The notes below the pieces were generated by a model. The model was not told the origin of the DNA. It did not search any database and saw nothing but the letters and a program-made list of their open reading frames with translations. Shown here one piece after another: positions 37,815 through 48,980 of a stretch of 64,000 nucleotides of DNA; position 1 is the stretch's first letter; each line of letters begins with the position of its first letter. The DNA comes from Advenella kashmirensis WT001 (GTDB lineage: Bacteria; Pseudomonadota; Gammaproteobacteria; Burkholderiales; Burkholderiaceae_B), in the NCBI RefSeq assembly GCF_000219915.2, contig NC_017964.1, positions 1,550,001 through 1,614,000 on the forward strand, given 5' to 3'. Made by a program: the position numbers and the translations under genes.

Positions 37815-40800
37815 ATGTACTTTGACTATCGTCTGTGGCTGATGACCGCCGGATTGCGCACCCGCATGATCGGCGGGGTAATGCTTGGTCTGTTGGCCTT
37901 GCTGGCGGGGATCGCCCGCTACGTTTTCCTGGGTCAGTTATTGGCCCGCGTATTCGATCAGCAACCCTGGCAGCAATGGTTGACTCCGGCGTTGTGTGCT
38001 GTGGCCATGGTGCTGCTGCGAGCCTGGCTGGATCATCTGCGAACCGTCGAGGCTAACCGGTCCGCGTCCCGGATTCAGCTTACTTTACGTGCGGGCTTAT
38101 ATGATCGTATTGTCGATCTGGGGCCAGCCTGGCTTGGTAGCCAGCGTACCGGGGGCGTCATGTTGAGTGTCATCGATGGTGTCGAGCAATTGCAGACCTT
38201 TTTTGGTCGCTATTTACCCCAGGTCGCCATTTCGCTTATCGCACCCATTGCTATCTTTGCAGTTATTGCATTCTGGGACGTGCCAACGGCCTCGGTACTG
38301 CTTATCGCAGCGCTTTTCTCGTTGCTGGCGCCCGCTGCCGTGCATGCGCTGGACCGGCGTGCCAGCCGTGAGCGCGCACAGGCACTTAGAGAGTTCGGAG
38401 AGGATTTTCTGGATGCCATGCAGGGTTTACCTACGCTCAAGGCGTTTGGCCAGGGCAAGAACTTCGGCCTGCGATTGGCGCAGCGGGCACGCCATCTGTC
38501 AGACAAAACATTCTGGGTCCTGTCTGTTAGCGTACTCACGCGGGGCATGAGCGATCTGGGTGTTGCCATGGGAGCTGCGATAGCGATCGCGCTGGGCGCA
38601 ACCCGTGTGGTGCAAGGCGAGATGAGTCTGGAAGCGCTTCTTATTGTATTGATGGCGGGGACTGAAATTTTTCGTCCGCTGCGCGACTTGCGCTCCGTGC
38701 TGCACCAGGGGATGCTTGGGCAGTCGGCAGCATCCAGCATTCACGCGCTTAATGGCGCGCGTCGAGTCGATCCTGCATCGGGGCGGGCATTGTCGCCCAC
38801 GGATATAGCGCCGCGTATTCGATTTGAAGATGTGACATTTGCGTATCAGCCCGAGAGGACCGCGCATAGTGGCCTGAACTTTGACATAGCTGCCGGAGAG
38901 CGCATCGGCGTGGTCGGCCCTAGCGGCGCCGGTAAATCCACTATTGTTCGCTTGCTCTTGCGCGAAGTGACACCGCAGCGTGGCCATATATACGTGGGAG
39001 ATTATGACATCCGTGATCTTTCCGAAGAGGCATTGCTATCGCGTATTGCATTGGTTAGCCAGGACATTACCTTATTCCATGGCACCCTGGACGAAAATAT
39101 ACGATTGGGCCGCCCCGATGCGACGCCTGAACAGGTGCGCGCGGCTGCCCGGTCAGCCAATATAGATGCATTCATTATGACTTTGCCCGACGGTTACCAG
39201 ACGCAGGTAGGGGATCGCGGCCTCCAATTGTCTGGCGGACAGCGGCAGCGTGTCGGTATCGCCCGTGCGTTGTTGAGAGACGCGCCAATTCTTATCCTGG
39301 ACGAGGCGCTGTCATCGGTCGACTCGCAGAACGAGTTTCTGATCCAGGAGGCGCTGGACCGGCTTATGGAAGGAAGAACCACGCTGATCCTGGCGCACCG
39401 CCTGGCCAGTGTAATTAATGCCGATAGAATCCTGGTGCTGGAACAAGGGCGAATTGTCGAGTCTGGATCTCACAAGGCATTGATGCAAGAAGGAGGGTTG
39501 TACTATCGATTGATGCGGGAACAGAGCAGTGTCAATCAGATCTCGGAAGAGGCCGATACGCAGGCTGACCCTATAGTGGTACCAAACCGCGCCAACGGTC
39601 CCAAACCAAGATCACTGGAGCAAGATGCCGCCCGGGTGGGGTGGCCAGACGTACTGGCCACGCTGCTGTCGGTGGTCAAACCATGGCGTCTGACTTTGAT
39701 TGCGACCATCTTGCTGGGCGTGGCGCGGGTTGCGGCTTTTATCGGGGTGGGCGCATTAAGTGCGCTTGTGGTTGCCGCTTTGCGTAATGGTCAGCCAACA
39801 CAGATGCTGATCACCGCACTGCTGGTTGTTGCCCCCCTGGCCGCGTTATTTCACTGGCTGGAGTCCTGGCTTGCGCATGCGATGGCTTATAAGTTGCTGG
39901 CCAACATGCGGATCGATTTGTATGACAAGCTTGAACAGCTTGCGCCAGCATATCTCCTGGAGCGCCGCTCCGGTGATTTGGTATCACTGGCCACACAGGA
40001 CGTGGAAATGATTGAATACTTCTATGCCCATACCATTGCGCCAGCTATCGTATCGATACTGGTTCCTGCCTCTGTACTGGGGTTCCTGGCTGTCTATAGT
40101 TGGCCTGTCGCGTTGGCTTTGCTGCCTTTTCTTGCTTATGCGTTGTTGTCACCGGTGCGCAACCGACGACGGATTGATGCGCTGGGAGAACAGGCCCGTC
40201 AATCCCTTGGTCAAATGAGTGCGCACTTGACCGACACCATCCAGGGCATGGCCGATCTGACCGCGTTTCAGGCGACAGCACGCCGACGCAAGCAATTTTT
40301 GGATATTGCCCAATCCTATAGCGCTCAAAGGCAAGCCATCTTGGATGATTTATCAGCGCAAAGCGCCTGGTTCGAGATGGCGATGGGGCTGGGCGGATTG
40401 GCGGTTGCCGTGACTGGGGCCTTGCTGGCTAATGCCGGTGCGCTTGATCCGACCATGGTGCCCTTGCTGGTGCTCGTGGCAGTCGCAACATTTTTGCCAG
40501 TATCTGAAATCTCCCAGGTTAGTCGCCAGTTGGCTGACACCGTGGCTGCCAGCCGGCGGTTGCATGTGGTGCATCAAGAGCCGGTGCCTGTCAGAAGCGG
40601 GCCGGGTCGGCTCGCGCTCACACCACAAGGGCTGTCGATCAACTTCGATAAGGTAAGTTTCAGATATACACCGCAAGCGCGCCTGACGCTCGATGCGCTC
40701 TCATTTTCCCTTTCGCCCGGTACGACCACTGCATTGGTAGGCGCGTCAGCGCCGGCAAAAGCACGGTTGCCAACCTGCTGCTGCGGTTTTGGGATGTCAG

Positions 40801-41368
40801 TGAGGGAGCGATACGGATCGGTGACGCTGATATTCGCCAGCTCGAATTGGACAACCTCAGAGATCATGTCGCTCTGGTCACGCAGGACACCTATTTATTT
40901 AACGATACCCTGGCGGCAAACATTCGGCTTGCTCGTCCTGACGCAAGTGAAGCCGAAGTACGCGAAGCGCTGGCCTCTGCTGCGTTATCAACGTTCGTTG
41001 CCTCGCTGCCGCAAGGTCTGAATACGCTCGTGGGTGAGCGTGGCACGCAATTGTCAGGCGGACAAAGACAACGTATAGCCATTGCACGTGCCTTTTTGAA
41101 GAACGCGCCCATTTTGATACTGGATGAGGCGACGTCGCATTTGGATAGTCTGAGTGAAATGCAGGTGCGGGATGCGCTTACGCTGCTGATGCATGAGCGC
41201 ACGACCCTGATTATTGCGCACCGGTTGGCGACCATTCGAGACGCTGACCAGATCCTGGTACTGGATGACGGAAAACTGGTTGAGCAGGGCACGCATGATG
41301 CATTGCTTACTCAATATGGACCTTATGCACGTCTGATTCAACATCAGGAGCAGGGTATCGCTGGTTGA
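37815..41368 (+). CDS. Fused double ABC exporter (CydDC-like architecture, frameshifted)
   Basis: This single chain of about 1,184 residues contains two complete type IV ABC exporter halves (membrane domain plus ATPase, twice). The first half has VVGPSGAGKST, LSGGQRQRVGIARAL and ILILDEALSS. The second has a Walker A broken by one missing G near 40749 (LVGASGAGKSTVANLLLRF when restored), then LSGGQRQRIAIARAF and ILILDEATSHLDS. A charged linker lies around residues 580-620. The layout recalls fused heterodimeric exporters, including CydDC-type thiol exporters. The substrate is unknown. It begins after a 288-base gap with an AAAGGAGAGG ribosome site and is followed by an unknown gene 73 bases on. 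Confidence 0.87.
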
Positions 41369-41441
41369 TATGGGTCGTAGCTTGGAATGCTCATTCTGTC
41401 GTCATTTGCCAGCTAATGCGATGGACCGTTAAGGAGGCGAG

Positions 41442-42006
41442 ATGATCAACAGTTCGGACATGCTTGTCCAAATTCTGTACAAGTGGGACGAGGCCAGCAA
41501 GCAGACCGCCAATTACCGACCGATCAATAGCACAGCGGCGTTGCTTACCTGGGACGTCGTTCCGCTCCCCATTGACGAAGGCGTTCCGGAACCCATTATG
41601 CGGGCGGTTGCAGAAACGATGGCAGCAAGTGGTACGGTCGCATTTCGACTGTTTTTTAACGTTAGATCTGCGAGATGGCCTGACGTTGCATCCCGCACCC
41701 CGAGCCTGGTTCCCCAGGAGAGTCGTGGAGAGAGTGCTGCATTGCTGGCCTGCAACTATTGCGACTGCAATAACTCCTCATGCTGTAACCGAGATATTTT
41801 TTCAGAATTGGCACTTACAGGACCAGGCGGCATTGGTGCTTCGTAATGCTAACCTTTCCCACGTGACCATGGATCGTTTAAGACGCGCGCGCGACTGGCG
41901 CCGCCACGAATTTCCGCCAGATACGCGGGTTTTGATTGCGCCGTCCGTGGATGGGGAGGGCGTCCTGTTCGTCGCTGCGGATGTGCACGAACTTGAGCGT
42001 GCCTAG
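41442..42006 (+). CDS. Conserved-looking hypothetical protein (frameshifted)
   Basis: I do not recognise this protein of about 187 residues. A strong AAGGAGG site precedes the ATG. The N-terminal part reads MLVQILYKWDEASKQTANY and VPEPIMRAVAETMAASGTVAFRL. Removing one T from the run near 41654-41659 leads into LTLDLRDGLTLHPAPRAWF, FFQNWHLQDQAALVLRNAN and ARDWRRHEFPPDTRVLIAPS. The second half is rich in Trp and Arg and has no membrane helix or signal peptide. It follows the ABC exporter in the same direction, possibly in one transcript. Confidence 0.55.
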
Positions 42007-42271
42007 TGTCCCTTGTCGTGGCTTGACGAGTGCTCAGAGATGCGGGGCTTGTTGTCAGCATTGAGCGTTGAATGGGCGTAGGCTTTGTGTAATTAGGATT
42101 TAAAATTTTACTTTAATGAGTGAAATTTTTTGCTTTTACTTTGGCTTGTCTTTAAACAATAATAAAGAGTAACAAAAGGTGGCCGCATTGCCGTCGATCA
42201 TTTTATTGACAACGCCTTTTGCTTGGATCCGGATTTATTTATTTCAAAAGTAATTCAAGGGGAAGGCAAAG

Positions 42272-43264
42272 ATGTGCAAAGCAAAAAGCGTGTTTACGCA
42301 GCAGATTTTTCGCAGTATCGCAGCCTGTATAAGCTGTTTTCTAATGGGTGCCCCGGTGCTTGCGAGCGACTGGCCGAACCAGCCGGTACGGCTGATTTCT
42401 CCTTTTCCCGCCGGCGGGACCGCAGATATTCTGTCCCGGTCATTGGGCCAGGAGCTCAGTGAGCAATGGAAGCAGACGATCGTAGTGGAAAACAAGGTGG
42501 GTGCTGGCGGCGCAGTCGCCGCCTCTCAAGTAGCCAGGGCACGGCCGGATGGATACACCATGTTGATGGTTTCCGGAAGTATGCTCACGGTAAATCCGAA
42601 TTTATACAAGGATCTTCCTTATCGGGTCGGCGATTTCAAAAATGTCAGCATCGTTTCCATTGGTCCATTTGTGGTGGCAACCAACAAAAAGGTCCCCGCC
42701 AATAATCTTGCAGAGCTGCTTTCTTATATCGGGCAGAACAAGTCTGCTGTCAATTTCGGGTCATCTGGCGTCGGCAGCCAGACGCATATGGCATCCGAAA
42801 TGTTGATGCATGTGACCGGCAGCAAAATGACGCACATCCCCTATAGCGGCGAAACGCTGGCGCTGACAGACCTGATTGCCGGCCAGATTCAGGTAGTCAC
42901 CGGAAACCTGGCTGCGCTCATGCCATTTATAAAGTCCGGTGATGTAAAGGCGATTGCCGTTACCAGCAGCGAACGATCTTCTGCACTGGCTGATGTCCCA
43001 ACGGTAAAGGAGCAAATCAATAAGGAATTTGACGCTCAGGGTTGGTTTGGCGTGGTCGTACCCAAAGGCACGCCAGATGACATCGTGCAAAAGATGGAGC
43101 AAGGCATCGCGACCGCAATGGTCTCTGAACGCATGAAGAAAAAATTCCAGGATCTTGGGTTGACGGCAGCAGAGCAGGGGCAGGAGTATATGACGCAAAA
43201 GATCACAAACGAATTGGCATCCTGGAAAACAATTATTGCAGAGCAGAAAATCAATCCAAAGTGA
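42272..43264 (+). CDS. Bug-family (TctC-type) periplasmic substrate-binding protein
   Basis: This 330-residue exported binding protein is intact. A signal peptide (SIAACISCFLMGAPVLAS) is followed by WPNQPVRLISPFPAGGTADILSR, TIVVENKVGAGGAVAAS, FGSSGVGSQTHMASEML, IPYSGETLALTDLIAGQI and a WFGVVVPKGTPDDIV segment. GGGGAAGG precedes the ATG. It lies upstream of, and in the same direction as, a TPP-dependent enzyme, so its ligand may be that enzyme's substrate or a precursor. No transporter membrane subunits are present. Confidence 0.9.
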   Translation: MCKAKSVFTQQIFRSIAACISCFLMGAPVLASDWPNQPVRLISPFPAGGTADILSRSLGQELSEQWKQTIVVENKVGAGGAVAASQVARARPDGYTMLMVSGSMLTVNPNLYKDLPYRVGDFKNVSIVSIGPFVVATNKKVPANNLAELLSYIGQNKSAVNFGSSGVGSQTHMASEMLMHVTGSKMTHIPYSGETLALTDLIAGQIQVVTGNLAALMPFIKSGDVKAIAVTSSERSSALADVPTVKEQINKEFDAQGWFGVVVPKGTPDDIVQKMEQGIATAMVSERMKKKFQDLGLTAAEQGQEYMTQKITNELASWKTIIAEQKINPK

Positions 43265-43477
43265 TTCAGTCAGTTAAAAATAAATTGCGAACCTGATAGC
43301 AACGCGACGTAAACGAGGATATGACTGATGGCACAATGAACAAAGCATGAGAAATTGAAGAGGGGAGACGCTTTAATAATTGGGTACGCGAGACACGATA
43401 TTTCAGGGGCTCCGGTTTTAAGACGGCCAGCAGTAGTGGGGTCGCCATTGCTAAATTTTATAAAGGTACTTTTGTTT

Positions 43478-45082
43478 ATGCTAGGAGCTCATCTTGTTAC
43501 AGACGCATTGCAACGTGCAGGCGTCAAAACGATATTCAGTCTTTCAGGCAATCAGATCATGCCCATCTACGATGCCTGCATTGATGCCGGCATTCGCATT
43601 GTTCATGTGCGTCACGAAGCCGCTGCAGTTTATATGGCTGATGCGTGGGCGCAACTGACTGGTGAAATCGGCGTAGCGCTGGTAACGGCAGCGCCGGGCA
43701 TTACCAATTGCCTGTCGCCGGTATTCTCAGCCCGTCTGGCTGAAAGCCCCATCTTGCTGCTCTCGGGAGATTCACCCCTCTCACAGGATGGCATGGGTGC
43801 ATTTCAGGAATTGGACCAGATAGAGGTAACAAAAAAGCTTGTCAAAAAATCCTTGCGGTTAGCGAGCGCTCAAGACATAGACCAGGATATGACATCGGCA
43901 ATATCTTTGGCGCTATCGGGCCGCCCTGGTCCCGTCCATATTGCCATGCCGTTTGATCTGTTGCAGGAGGATGTTGATATCAGCAAAGCAAAGCGCGGAC
44001 AGGTGCCCGCGCGGGTCAGCACGTCTCTGTCGGCGGCTGATGCACAGCAAATCAAAGAGCGAATCGCGAAAGCAGAACGGCCATTGGTGCTGGTAGGCCC
44101 GATGAACAATGCGAGTCGTGCGCCAGATTTAGTCAAAAATGCCAGTAACGTTCTGCAGGCACCGATTATTGCCATGGAAAGCCCTCGCGGCCTGCGCGAT
44201 CCCTCTTTGGGGCACTTTCCCCAGGTATTGAAAAAAGCGGATCTGGTCGTCCTGGTTGGCAAAACGCTGGACTTCACTCTGAATTTTGGCCGATCAGCAG
44301 GTATGAATCCGGGTGCGGACATCGTTGTGATAGACCCCGATGAAACAATGATCGATCGTGCAAAGCAACTATTGGGAACGCGTTTGTTCAAACACGCGCT
44401 AGCAGATTCAGATGCCGCTTTACGCGAACTGAGTAACTACACCTATCCTGGCAAGCGCGACGCATGGTTGGAGGAGGTCGATGGCGCCATTTCAAACCGG
44501 ACGCTGAAGTCGCCATCTGATGAAAACACGGCCAATCCAGGGCCAAAAGCGATATGCCAGGCGGTTCAGAAAATACTGGACGAAGCGGCAGACCCTATTT
44601 TGATATCTGATGGTGGAGAGTTCGGCCAATGGGCGCAGGCCTTTTGCCGGGCGCCGACGCGGATTATCAATGGTTTGTCTGGTGCGATTGGCGGCGCCTT
44701 ATGTTATGCGATCGCTGCAAGTATCGCTCGACCCAATGCAACGATTATTGCCATGATGGGCGACGGGACCGTGGGCTTTCATAGTACCGAGTTTGAAACA
44801 GCAGCACGGGAAAATGCTAAGTTTATTGCAGTTGTTGGCAATGATTCGCGCTGGAATGCCGAGTATATGATTCAACTGCGCGAGTATGGGCCTGACAGGC
44901 TGTACGGGTGCACATTGAACGACTCCGCCCGCTATGATCTGCTGGCGTCTGCGCTGGGTGCACAAGGTGCTTATGCAGAGCAAGCCGATCAACTGGATGA
45001 GGTACTTAGCAAAGCTGCCAAGCATTCTGGCGCAACATGCATCAATATCAGGATGGAAGGGCAAGCGGCGCCTGCTTTTTGA
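43478..45082 (+). CDS. Thiamine-diphosphate-dependent enzyme (acetolactate synthase-like)
   Basis: This 534-residue enzyme has the three-domain plan of the pyruvate oxidase/acetolactate synthase superfamily. The start MLGAHLVTDALQRAG at 43478 follows an AAAGG. The cofactor-activating glutamate is in VRHEAAAVYMADAW (Glu47). The diphosphate-Mg motif is MMGDGTVGFHSTEFETAARENAKFIAVVGND. The central domain region reads ERPLVLVGPMNNASRAPDL. The superfamily decarboxylates or ligates 2-oxo acids or 2-hydroxyacyl-CoA; the exact reaction cannot be told. It follows a Bug gene by about 213 bases. Confidence 0.85.
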   Translation: MLGAHLVTDALQRAGVKTIFSLSGNQIMPIYDACIDAGIRIVHVRHEAAAVYMADAWAQLTGEIGVALVTAAPGITNCLSPVFSARLAESPILLLSGDSPLSQDGMGAFQELDQIEVTKKLVKKSLRLASAQDIDQDMTSAISLALSGRPGPVHIAMPFDLLQEDVDISKAKRGQVPARVSTSLSAADAQQIKERIAKAERPLVLVGPMNNASRAPDLVKNASNVLQAPIIAMESPRGLRDPSLGHFPQVLKKADLVVLVGKTLDFTLNFGRSAGMNPGADIVVIDPDETMIDRAKQLLGTRLFKHALADSDAALRELSNYTYPGKRDAWLEEVDGAISNRTLKSPSDENTANPGPKAICQAVQKILDEAADPILISDGGEFGQWAQAFCRAPTRIINGLSGAIGGALCYAIAASIARPNATIIAMMGDGTVGFHSTEFETAARENAKFIAVVGNDSRWNAEYMIQLREYGPDRLYGCTLNDSARYDLLASALGAQGAYAEQADQLDEVLSKAAKHSGATCINIRMEGQAAPAF

Positions 45083-45382
45083 GCCATGTTGTGGGCGGCC
45101 ACGAGAAAGGGCATCCAGGCGAACTCGCCTGAATATGATTAAGTATGACAATAAGCGCAAAATAGGGCGGCTGTATTATGAGTTGTGCCTCAAGGGCTGG
45201 ATGCTAATCCGGCGCTTGGGCCTGCCAACAATATTATCGATGTAAAGTCTTGCCCGAGGCGTGTAAATCAACTTCTGATTCTATAGACATCGTGTGGCAA
45301 ACAAGTCTTTGTTAGAGCGAGCTTGCGCCGGGACAAATGAATGCCACGCAAATTTTACCCGCTATATAAACCTTTGACATAT
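45083..45382. other. Intergenic gap between convergent TPP-enzyme and sulfatase genes
   Basis: These 300 bases separate the ends of two convergent genes. I see no supported gene, no clear hairpin terminator and no repeat. Short frames here are not conserved-looking. Confidence 0.4.
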
Positions 45383-46826
45383 TCATGAGGATGGAACGGG
45401 CGTTGCCCCGGGGGTTCCGATACCGAGCGCGGCGTCGCGGCCGCCAAATTTCTGAATCAACTCGTGCTGATCGGATTTCGCCTGGGCATCGACCTCAATA
45501 GGATCAATTACGCTGAATAGCCGTTTTTGCATGGACTCAACTACGTCAGCGTATTTTGAATTGTGAGCCAGGTCATGTGTCTCAAGTGGGTCGTTCTCTA
45601 GATCAAACAACTCAGGTTCATATCCGACGTAATGATGGTACTTGTATCGACTGTCAGCGAGCATATATCCAGCCGATTCCGAACCGACTGCGTGATATTC
45701 AGAAAATGCAAGCCGTGCTGGATCATAAGGTTTGTTGGCACTGTCAACCAAAGATAGACCGGGAAGATCCGAGTCGGGCTCGGTCGGTGCAACGCCAACA
45801 CTCTGCAGTATTGTCGGAAATATATCGACCAGCGAGACGTTGGTCTGTACAGTTTGACCCACTGGCACGTCGGGCCCTTTTAGAATCATCGGGATAGATG
45901 TTGAGTCTCTGTACAGCATGCATTTGTTCCACAATCCGCGCTCTCCCATATTGTCTCCGTGGTCACTGGAATAAATGACAGTCGTATTGTCTGCCATGCC
46001 TGAATCAGCCAGCGCATTAAGAATATTGCCGATCTGATGATCCATGAAGGACGTTAATGCATAGTAAGAGGCTAAAGCCAGCTGGCGTCGCTCATCTGTT
46101 CCCAGCTGTTCGTCATGTCCGCTAAAGCGTGCGTGGCGTTCAGCCATGGGTGGCGGCGGTAACCTCTGTCGGGATGCAGTCGGGGCAGTGGCATATCATG
46201 AACGGGATAGCGCTCTAAATATTCCGGCGGAACGATAAGTGGAAAATGAGGGGCGACAAGGCCAACGAATAGTACCCAGGGATATGAGTCTGTCACGCGG
46301 CTGCGCTTATGCAGCCACTGAGCTGCTTCTTGAGCCACGGCGCGGTCAAATCGGTTGTAGCTGGATTCTCCGGCACCTATGTTCTTGAATAAAGGTGCGG
46401 TTGGGAAGGGATCTGGTAACGGATCCCGCACCGAACCCCAAACCTGGCCAATACCGTCCTGAATATGTGCCGCCAGCAGTTGTTGGTCAAAGCCTGTGGC
46501 GTCATTTCCATTTCGGTAGTGCAGTTTGCCGATAGACTGTACCGGTATACCGGCTGCTTGTAACCGGTGCCCCCAGGAGGGTGGATGTCCTGGTATGCCA
46601 ATGCATTATCCCAACAACGATGCTGATGTACGTAGCGACCTGTTGCGAGGCTCGCCCTTGCCGGCACGCAGATGGGCGAAGGTGTATAAGCGTTGGTAAA
46701 GCGGGTGCCTTGCCGGGCCAATTTATCAAGATTAGGGGTATAGGCGATGGCGTCTCCGGCGCATCCCATAATGCGGGCATTATGCTCGTCGGACAGCAGG
46801 ATAAGAACATTCGATGTAGATGTCAT
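45383..46826 (-). CDS. Type I sulfatase (two frameshifts)
   Basis: This arylsulfatase-family hydrolase has about 481 residues. It hydrolyses sulfate esters after the active cysteine is converted to formylglycine. The maturation motif is SPICVPARASLATGR (Cys53). Metal ligands are in LLSDEHNARIMGC and IYSSDHGDNMGERGLW. The C-terminus has YKYHHYVGYEPELFDLENDP, as in choline-sulfatase-like enzymes. Two single-base losses break the frame. Near 46590, restoring a base gives AYQGHPPSWGHRLQAAGIPV. Near 46157, restoring a base gives DRGYRPPPMAERHARF. No signal peptide is seen, so it is probably cytoplasmic. It is downstream of a Bug gene by 18 bases. Confidence 0.85.
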
Positions 46827-46844
46827 GGCTTTATGGGAATGCGT

Positions 46845-47809
46845 TCAGTTTGAAAATGTGTTGCCAGAGTTTGATAAGGCTTTACCCCACATTGCGTAAT
46901 CGTGCAGCACCAGATCCCTGAAGTCGCCGGCAGACATGGGTGCCGGCAAAAAACCTTGTAAGGTAAGGGTATCGTGCAGTGACTTTGAATTGAGCGCGTT
47001 GTTAATGGCGGTGTTCCACTTTTTAACTGCATCGGAAGACATAGTAGCTGGAGCAAGAATACCAAACCACTCTTCAATTGCCAGCCTGGGTAACCGAGTT
47101 CCTTGAGGGTGGGGACACCGGGTGCGTGTTTATCTCTATGGGTACCTGTGGTTGCCAACAGCTTTAGCCGTCCATCACGCACCATTGGTAAAAGAGAAGG
47201 CACGGTGGAGATGACCGCAGGTATCTGTTTGCCCAGCGCATCATTGATAGCGGGGCCTGCGCCCTTGTATGGCACATGAACCAGATTGACTCTGGATTGC
47301 TTAGCAATCGTTTCGCCTACAAAGTGTGGCGATAAACCTATGCCAGCAGTGCCGTATGCGGCCAATTTTCGCGAATTGTCCGCCAATTTCAGAAATTGCG
47401 CCAGGGTTGCTGCGTTCACATCTGGCGAAACTGCTACGCCTAAAGTGTAGGTTGCCAGGCGTGCGACTGGCACAAGATCTTTTTTGGGGTTGTACTGGAA
47501 ATGTTTGTTGGTATGGGGTGTCATGGTTATGCTGCCACCAGGCATGATTACGAGCAAAGCGCTATTGCGCGAGGCATTACGTACTGCGTCAATAGCCATC
47601 ATTCCACTGGCACCAGGCTTATTTTCGACAACGATCTTGTGTTTTCCCGTTTTATTGAGTTCATTGGCCAGAGCACGGGCAACCGAGTCCAGCCCACCAC
47701 CTGCCTGAAATCCAACAATAAGCGTCGTGGGCAACTCTGCGGCATGAGCACCCAAAGTCATACAGGCCATTAGGATCATTGGCAATGTCTTGCGGATAGC
47801 CATAACCAT
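46845..47809 (-). CDS. Bug-family (TctC-type) periplasmic substrate-binding protein (frameshifted)
   Basis: This exported binding protein has about 321 residues. It shows a signal peptide (RKTLPMILMACMTLGAHAA), then TLIVGFQAGGGLDSVARALA, KIVVENKPGASGMMAIDAV, YGTAGIGLSPHFVGETI and VPYKGAGPAINDALGKQI. One base is missing near 47086; restoring a G reads GYPGLAIEEWFGILAPATM and leads to the normal end GKALSNSGNTFSN. Start may be 47809 or 47803. It precedes the sulfatase gene in one transcript, so a sulfated organic compound is a candidate ligand. It is divergent from a LysR gene. Confidence 0.87.
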
Positions 47810-47892
47810 GGGCTGTCTCCTTTATTATAAAAATAGCGTTATTTGGTAAGAGTATCGATCAATTCGTTATTGAATAAAAGTGATATTATTTT

Positions 47893-47915
47893 CTTTTGGT
47901 ATTACCAAAAGGTAA
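47893..47915. promoter_or_regulatory. Overlapping GGTAA inverted repeats, candidate LysR operator
   Basis: CTTTTGGTA-T-TACCAAAAG (47893-47911) is a perfect 9-bp-arm inverted repeat. It overlaps a second one, TTACC-AAAA-GGTAA (47902-47915). It lies just before the LysR start at 47927 and about 84 bases from the divergent Bug gene start. A further half-site, TTTGGTAA, occurs near 47842-47849. The layout fits an autoregulatory LysR site. Direct evidence is only the symmetry and position. Confidence 0.55.
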
Positions 47916-47926
47916 TGTATTTAATT

Positions 47927-48886
47927 ATGGAACCGATTTCGCCGATCACATTGGAACGCGCATTTCGCTACGGCCTGAAGCTTGGGCACTTGCGCATCAT
48001 TACAGCGCTTGCAAGAGTAGGGCGTGTCAGCCGTGTAGCAGAGCTTTTCAACGTAACGCAACCGGCCATTTCTAAGCAGCTAGGCGAACTGGAGCAGTTA
48101 TTGGGTGCACCGGTTGTCGCCCGTTCTGGTCGGCGAGTTGTGCTGACGCCCACTGGAGAGGTATTGCTAAAGTACGGTAGACAAATCCTTTACAATTTGG
48201 AGGCTGCACAGCGTGAACTGGAGCAATTGAGGGAAGGGGGCGTTGGGCATCTGAAAATAGGCGCTGTAGCGACGACCATGCCCACTCAAGTAGCCAAAGG
48301 CGTCGTGCGCTTGCGCCAACGGGCCCCCGGGCTCACTATTACACTGACTGAAGCTACTACCGATACACTTTTTCCGGCGGTGCGGGATGGGGATCTGGAT
48401 ATGGTGATTTCGCGTACTCGTATCGACAGAACCGTGGAGGAGTATGGGGCTTTGGAAGAGCGTTTGATCAGTAAGGATCCGCTGGTCATCGTGTGTTCCA
48501 GCTTGCATCAATTAGCAGGGCGTAAGTCACTACGTTGGGCTGATCTTTCTCCCTACACCTGGATTCTGCCACCAGACGGTTCGGCCATTCACGATGGCTT
48601 AATGCGTTTATATAAAAAACACTCATTGCGCCCGGGCGTGGGAACGATAACTGCGAACTCAATTGCTGTCCTGCCAGCGCTTTTAGCGAATAGCCAGCTG
48701 TTAGGCTTGATGCCGCGTGCTTACGTTGTTGAATTGGTCGATCGAAAATTACTTGCCGTACTACCTTTGACCTTCTCGCGCACGGCGCAAGAAGTACGAG
48801 CAGTCTGGCGGCGCGAAAATGAAAATCCAGCAGTCCGCCTTTTTCTGCAAAGTTTAAGTGGGGAGTTGGGTATTGAAAGCGCATAA
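47927..48886 (+). CDS. LysR-family transcriptional regulator
   Basis: This is a 319-residue LysR protein with start MEPISPITLERAF (47927); an in-frame ATG at 47915 is an alternative. The DNA-binding part reads LRIITALARVGRVSRVAELFNVTQPAISKQLGELEQLLGAPVVARSGRRVVLTPTG. The effector domain starts at HLKIGAVATTMPTQVAKGVV. It resembles the PcaQ/GbpR group. It is divergent from the Bug-sulfatase operon and probably controls it. Confidence 0.9.
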   Translation: MEPISPITLERAFRYGLKLGHLRIITALARVGRVSRVAELFNVTQPAISKQLGELEQLLGAPVVARSGRRVVLTPTGEVLLKYGRQILYNLEAAQRELEQLREGGVGHLKIGAVATTMPTQVAKGVVRLRQRAPGLTITLTEATTDTLFPAVRDGDLDMVISRTRIDRTVEEYGALEERLISKDPLVIVCSSLHQLAGRKSLRWADLSPYTWILPPDGSAIHDGLMRLYKKHSLRPGVGTITANSIAVLPALLANSQLLGLMPRAYVVELVDRKLLAVLPLTFSRTAQEVRAVWRRENENPAVRLFLQSLSGELGIESA

Positions 48887-48980
48887 CACGGACCGTGAAG
48901 TCTGCTATTCAAGGTAGATAACCGCCGCCTTTTCCACTGCTCAGGTAGCATACGGCGCTAGCGTGCTTCGGCAAGATAAG

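Noticed and set aside
42007..42271. AT-rich stretch before the Bug gene at 42272
   Set aside because: Considered as a phage or IS remnant, but there is no inverted repeat, target duplication or coding trace; it is probably an ordinary promoter region.
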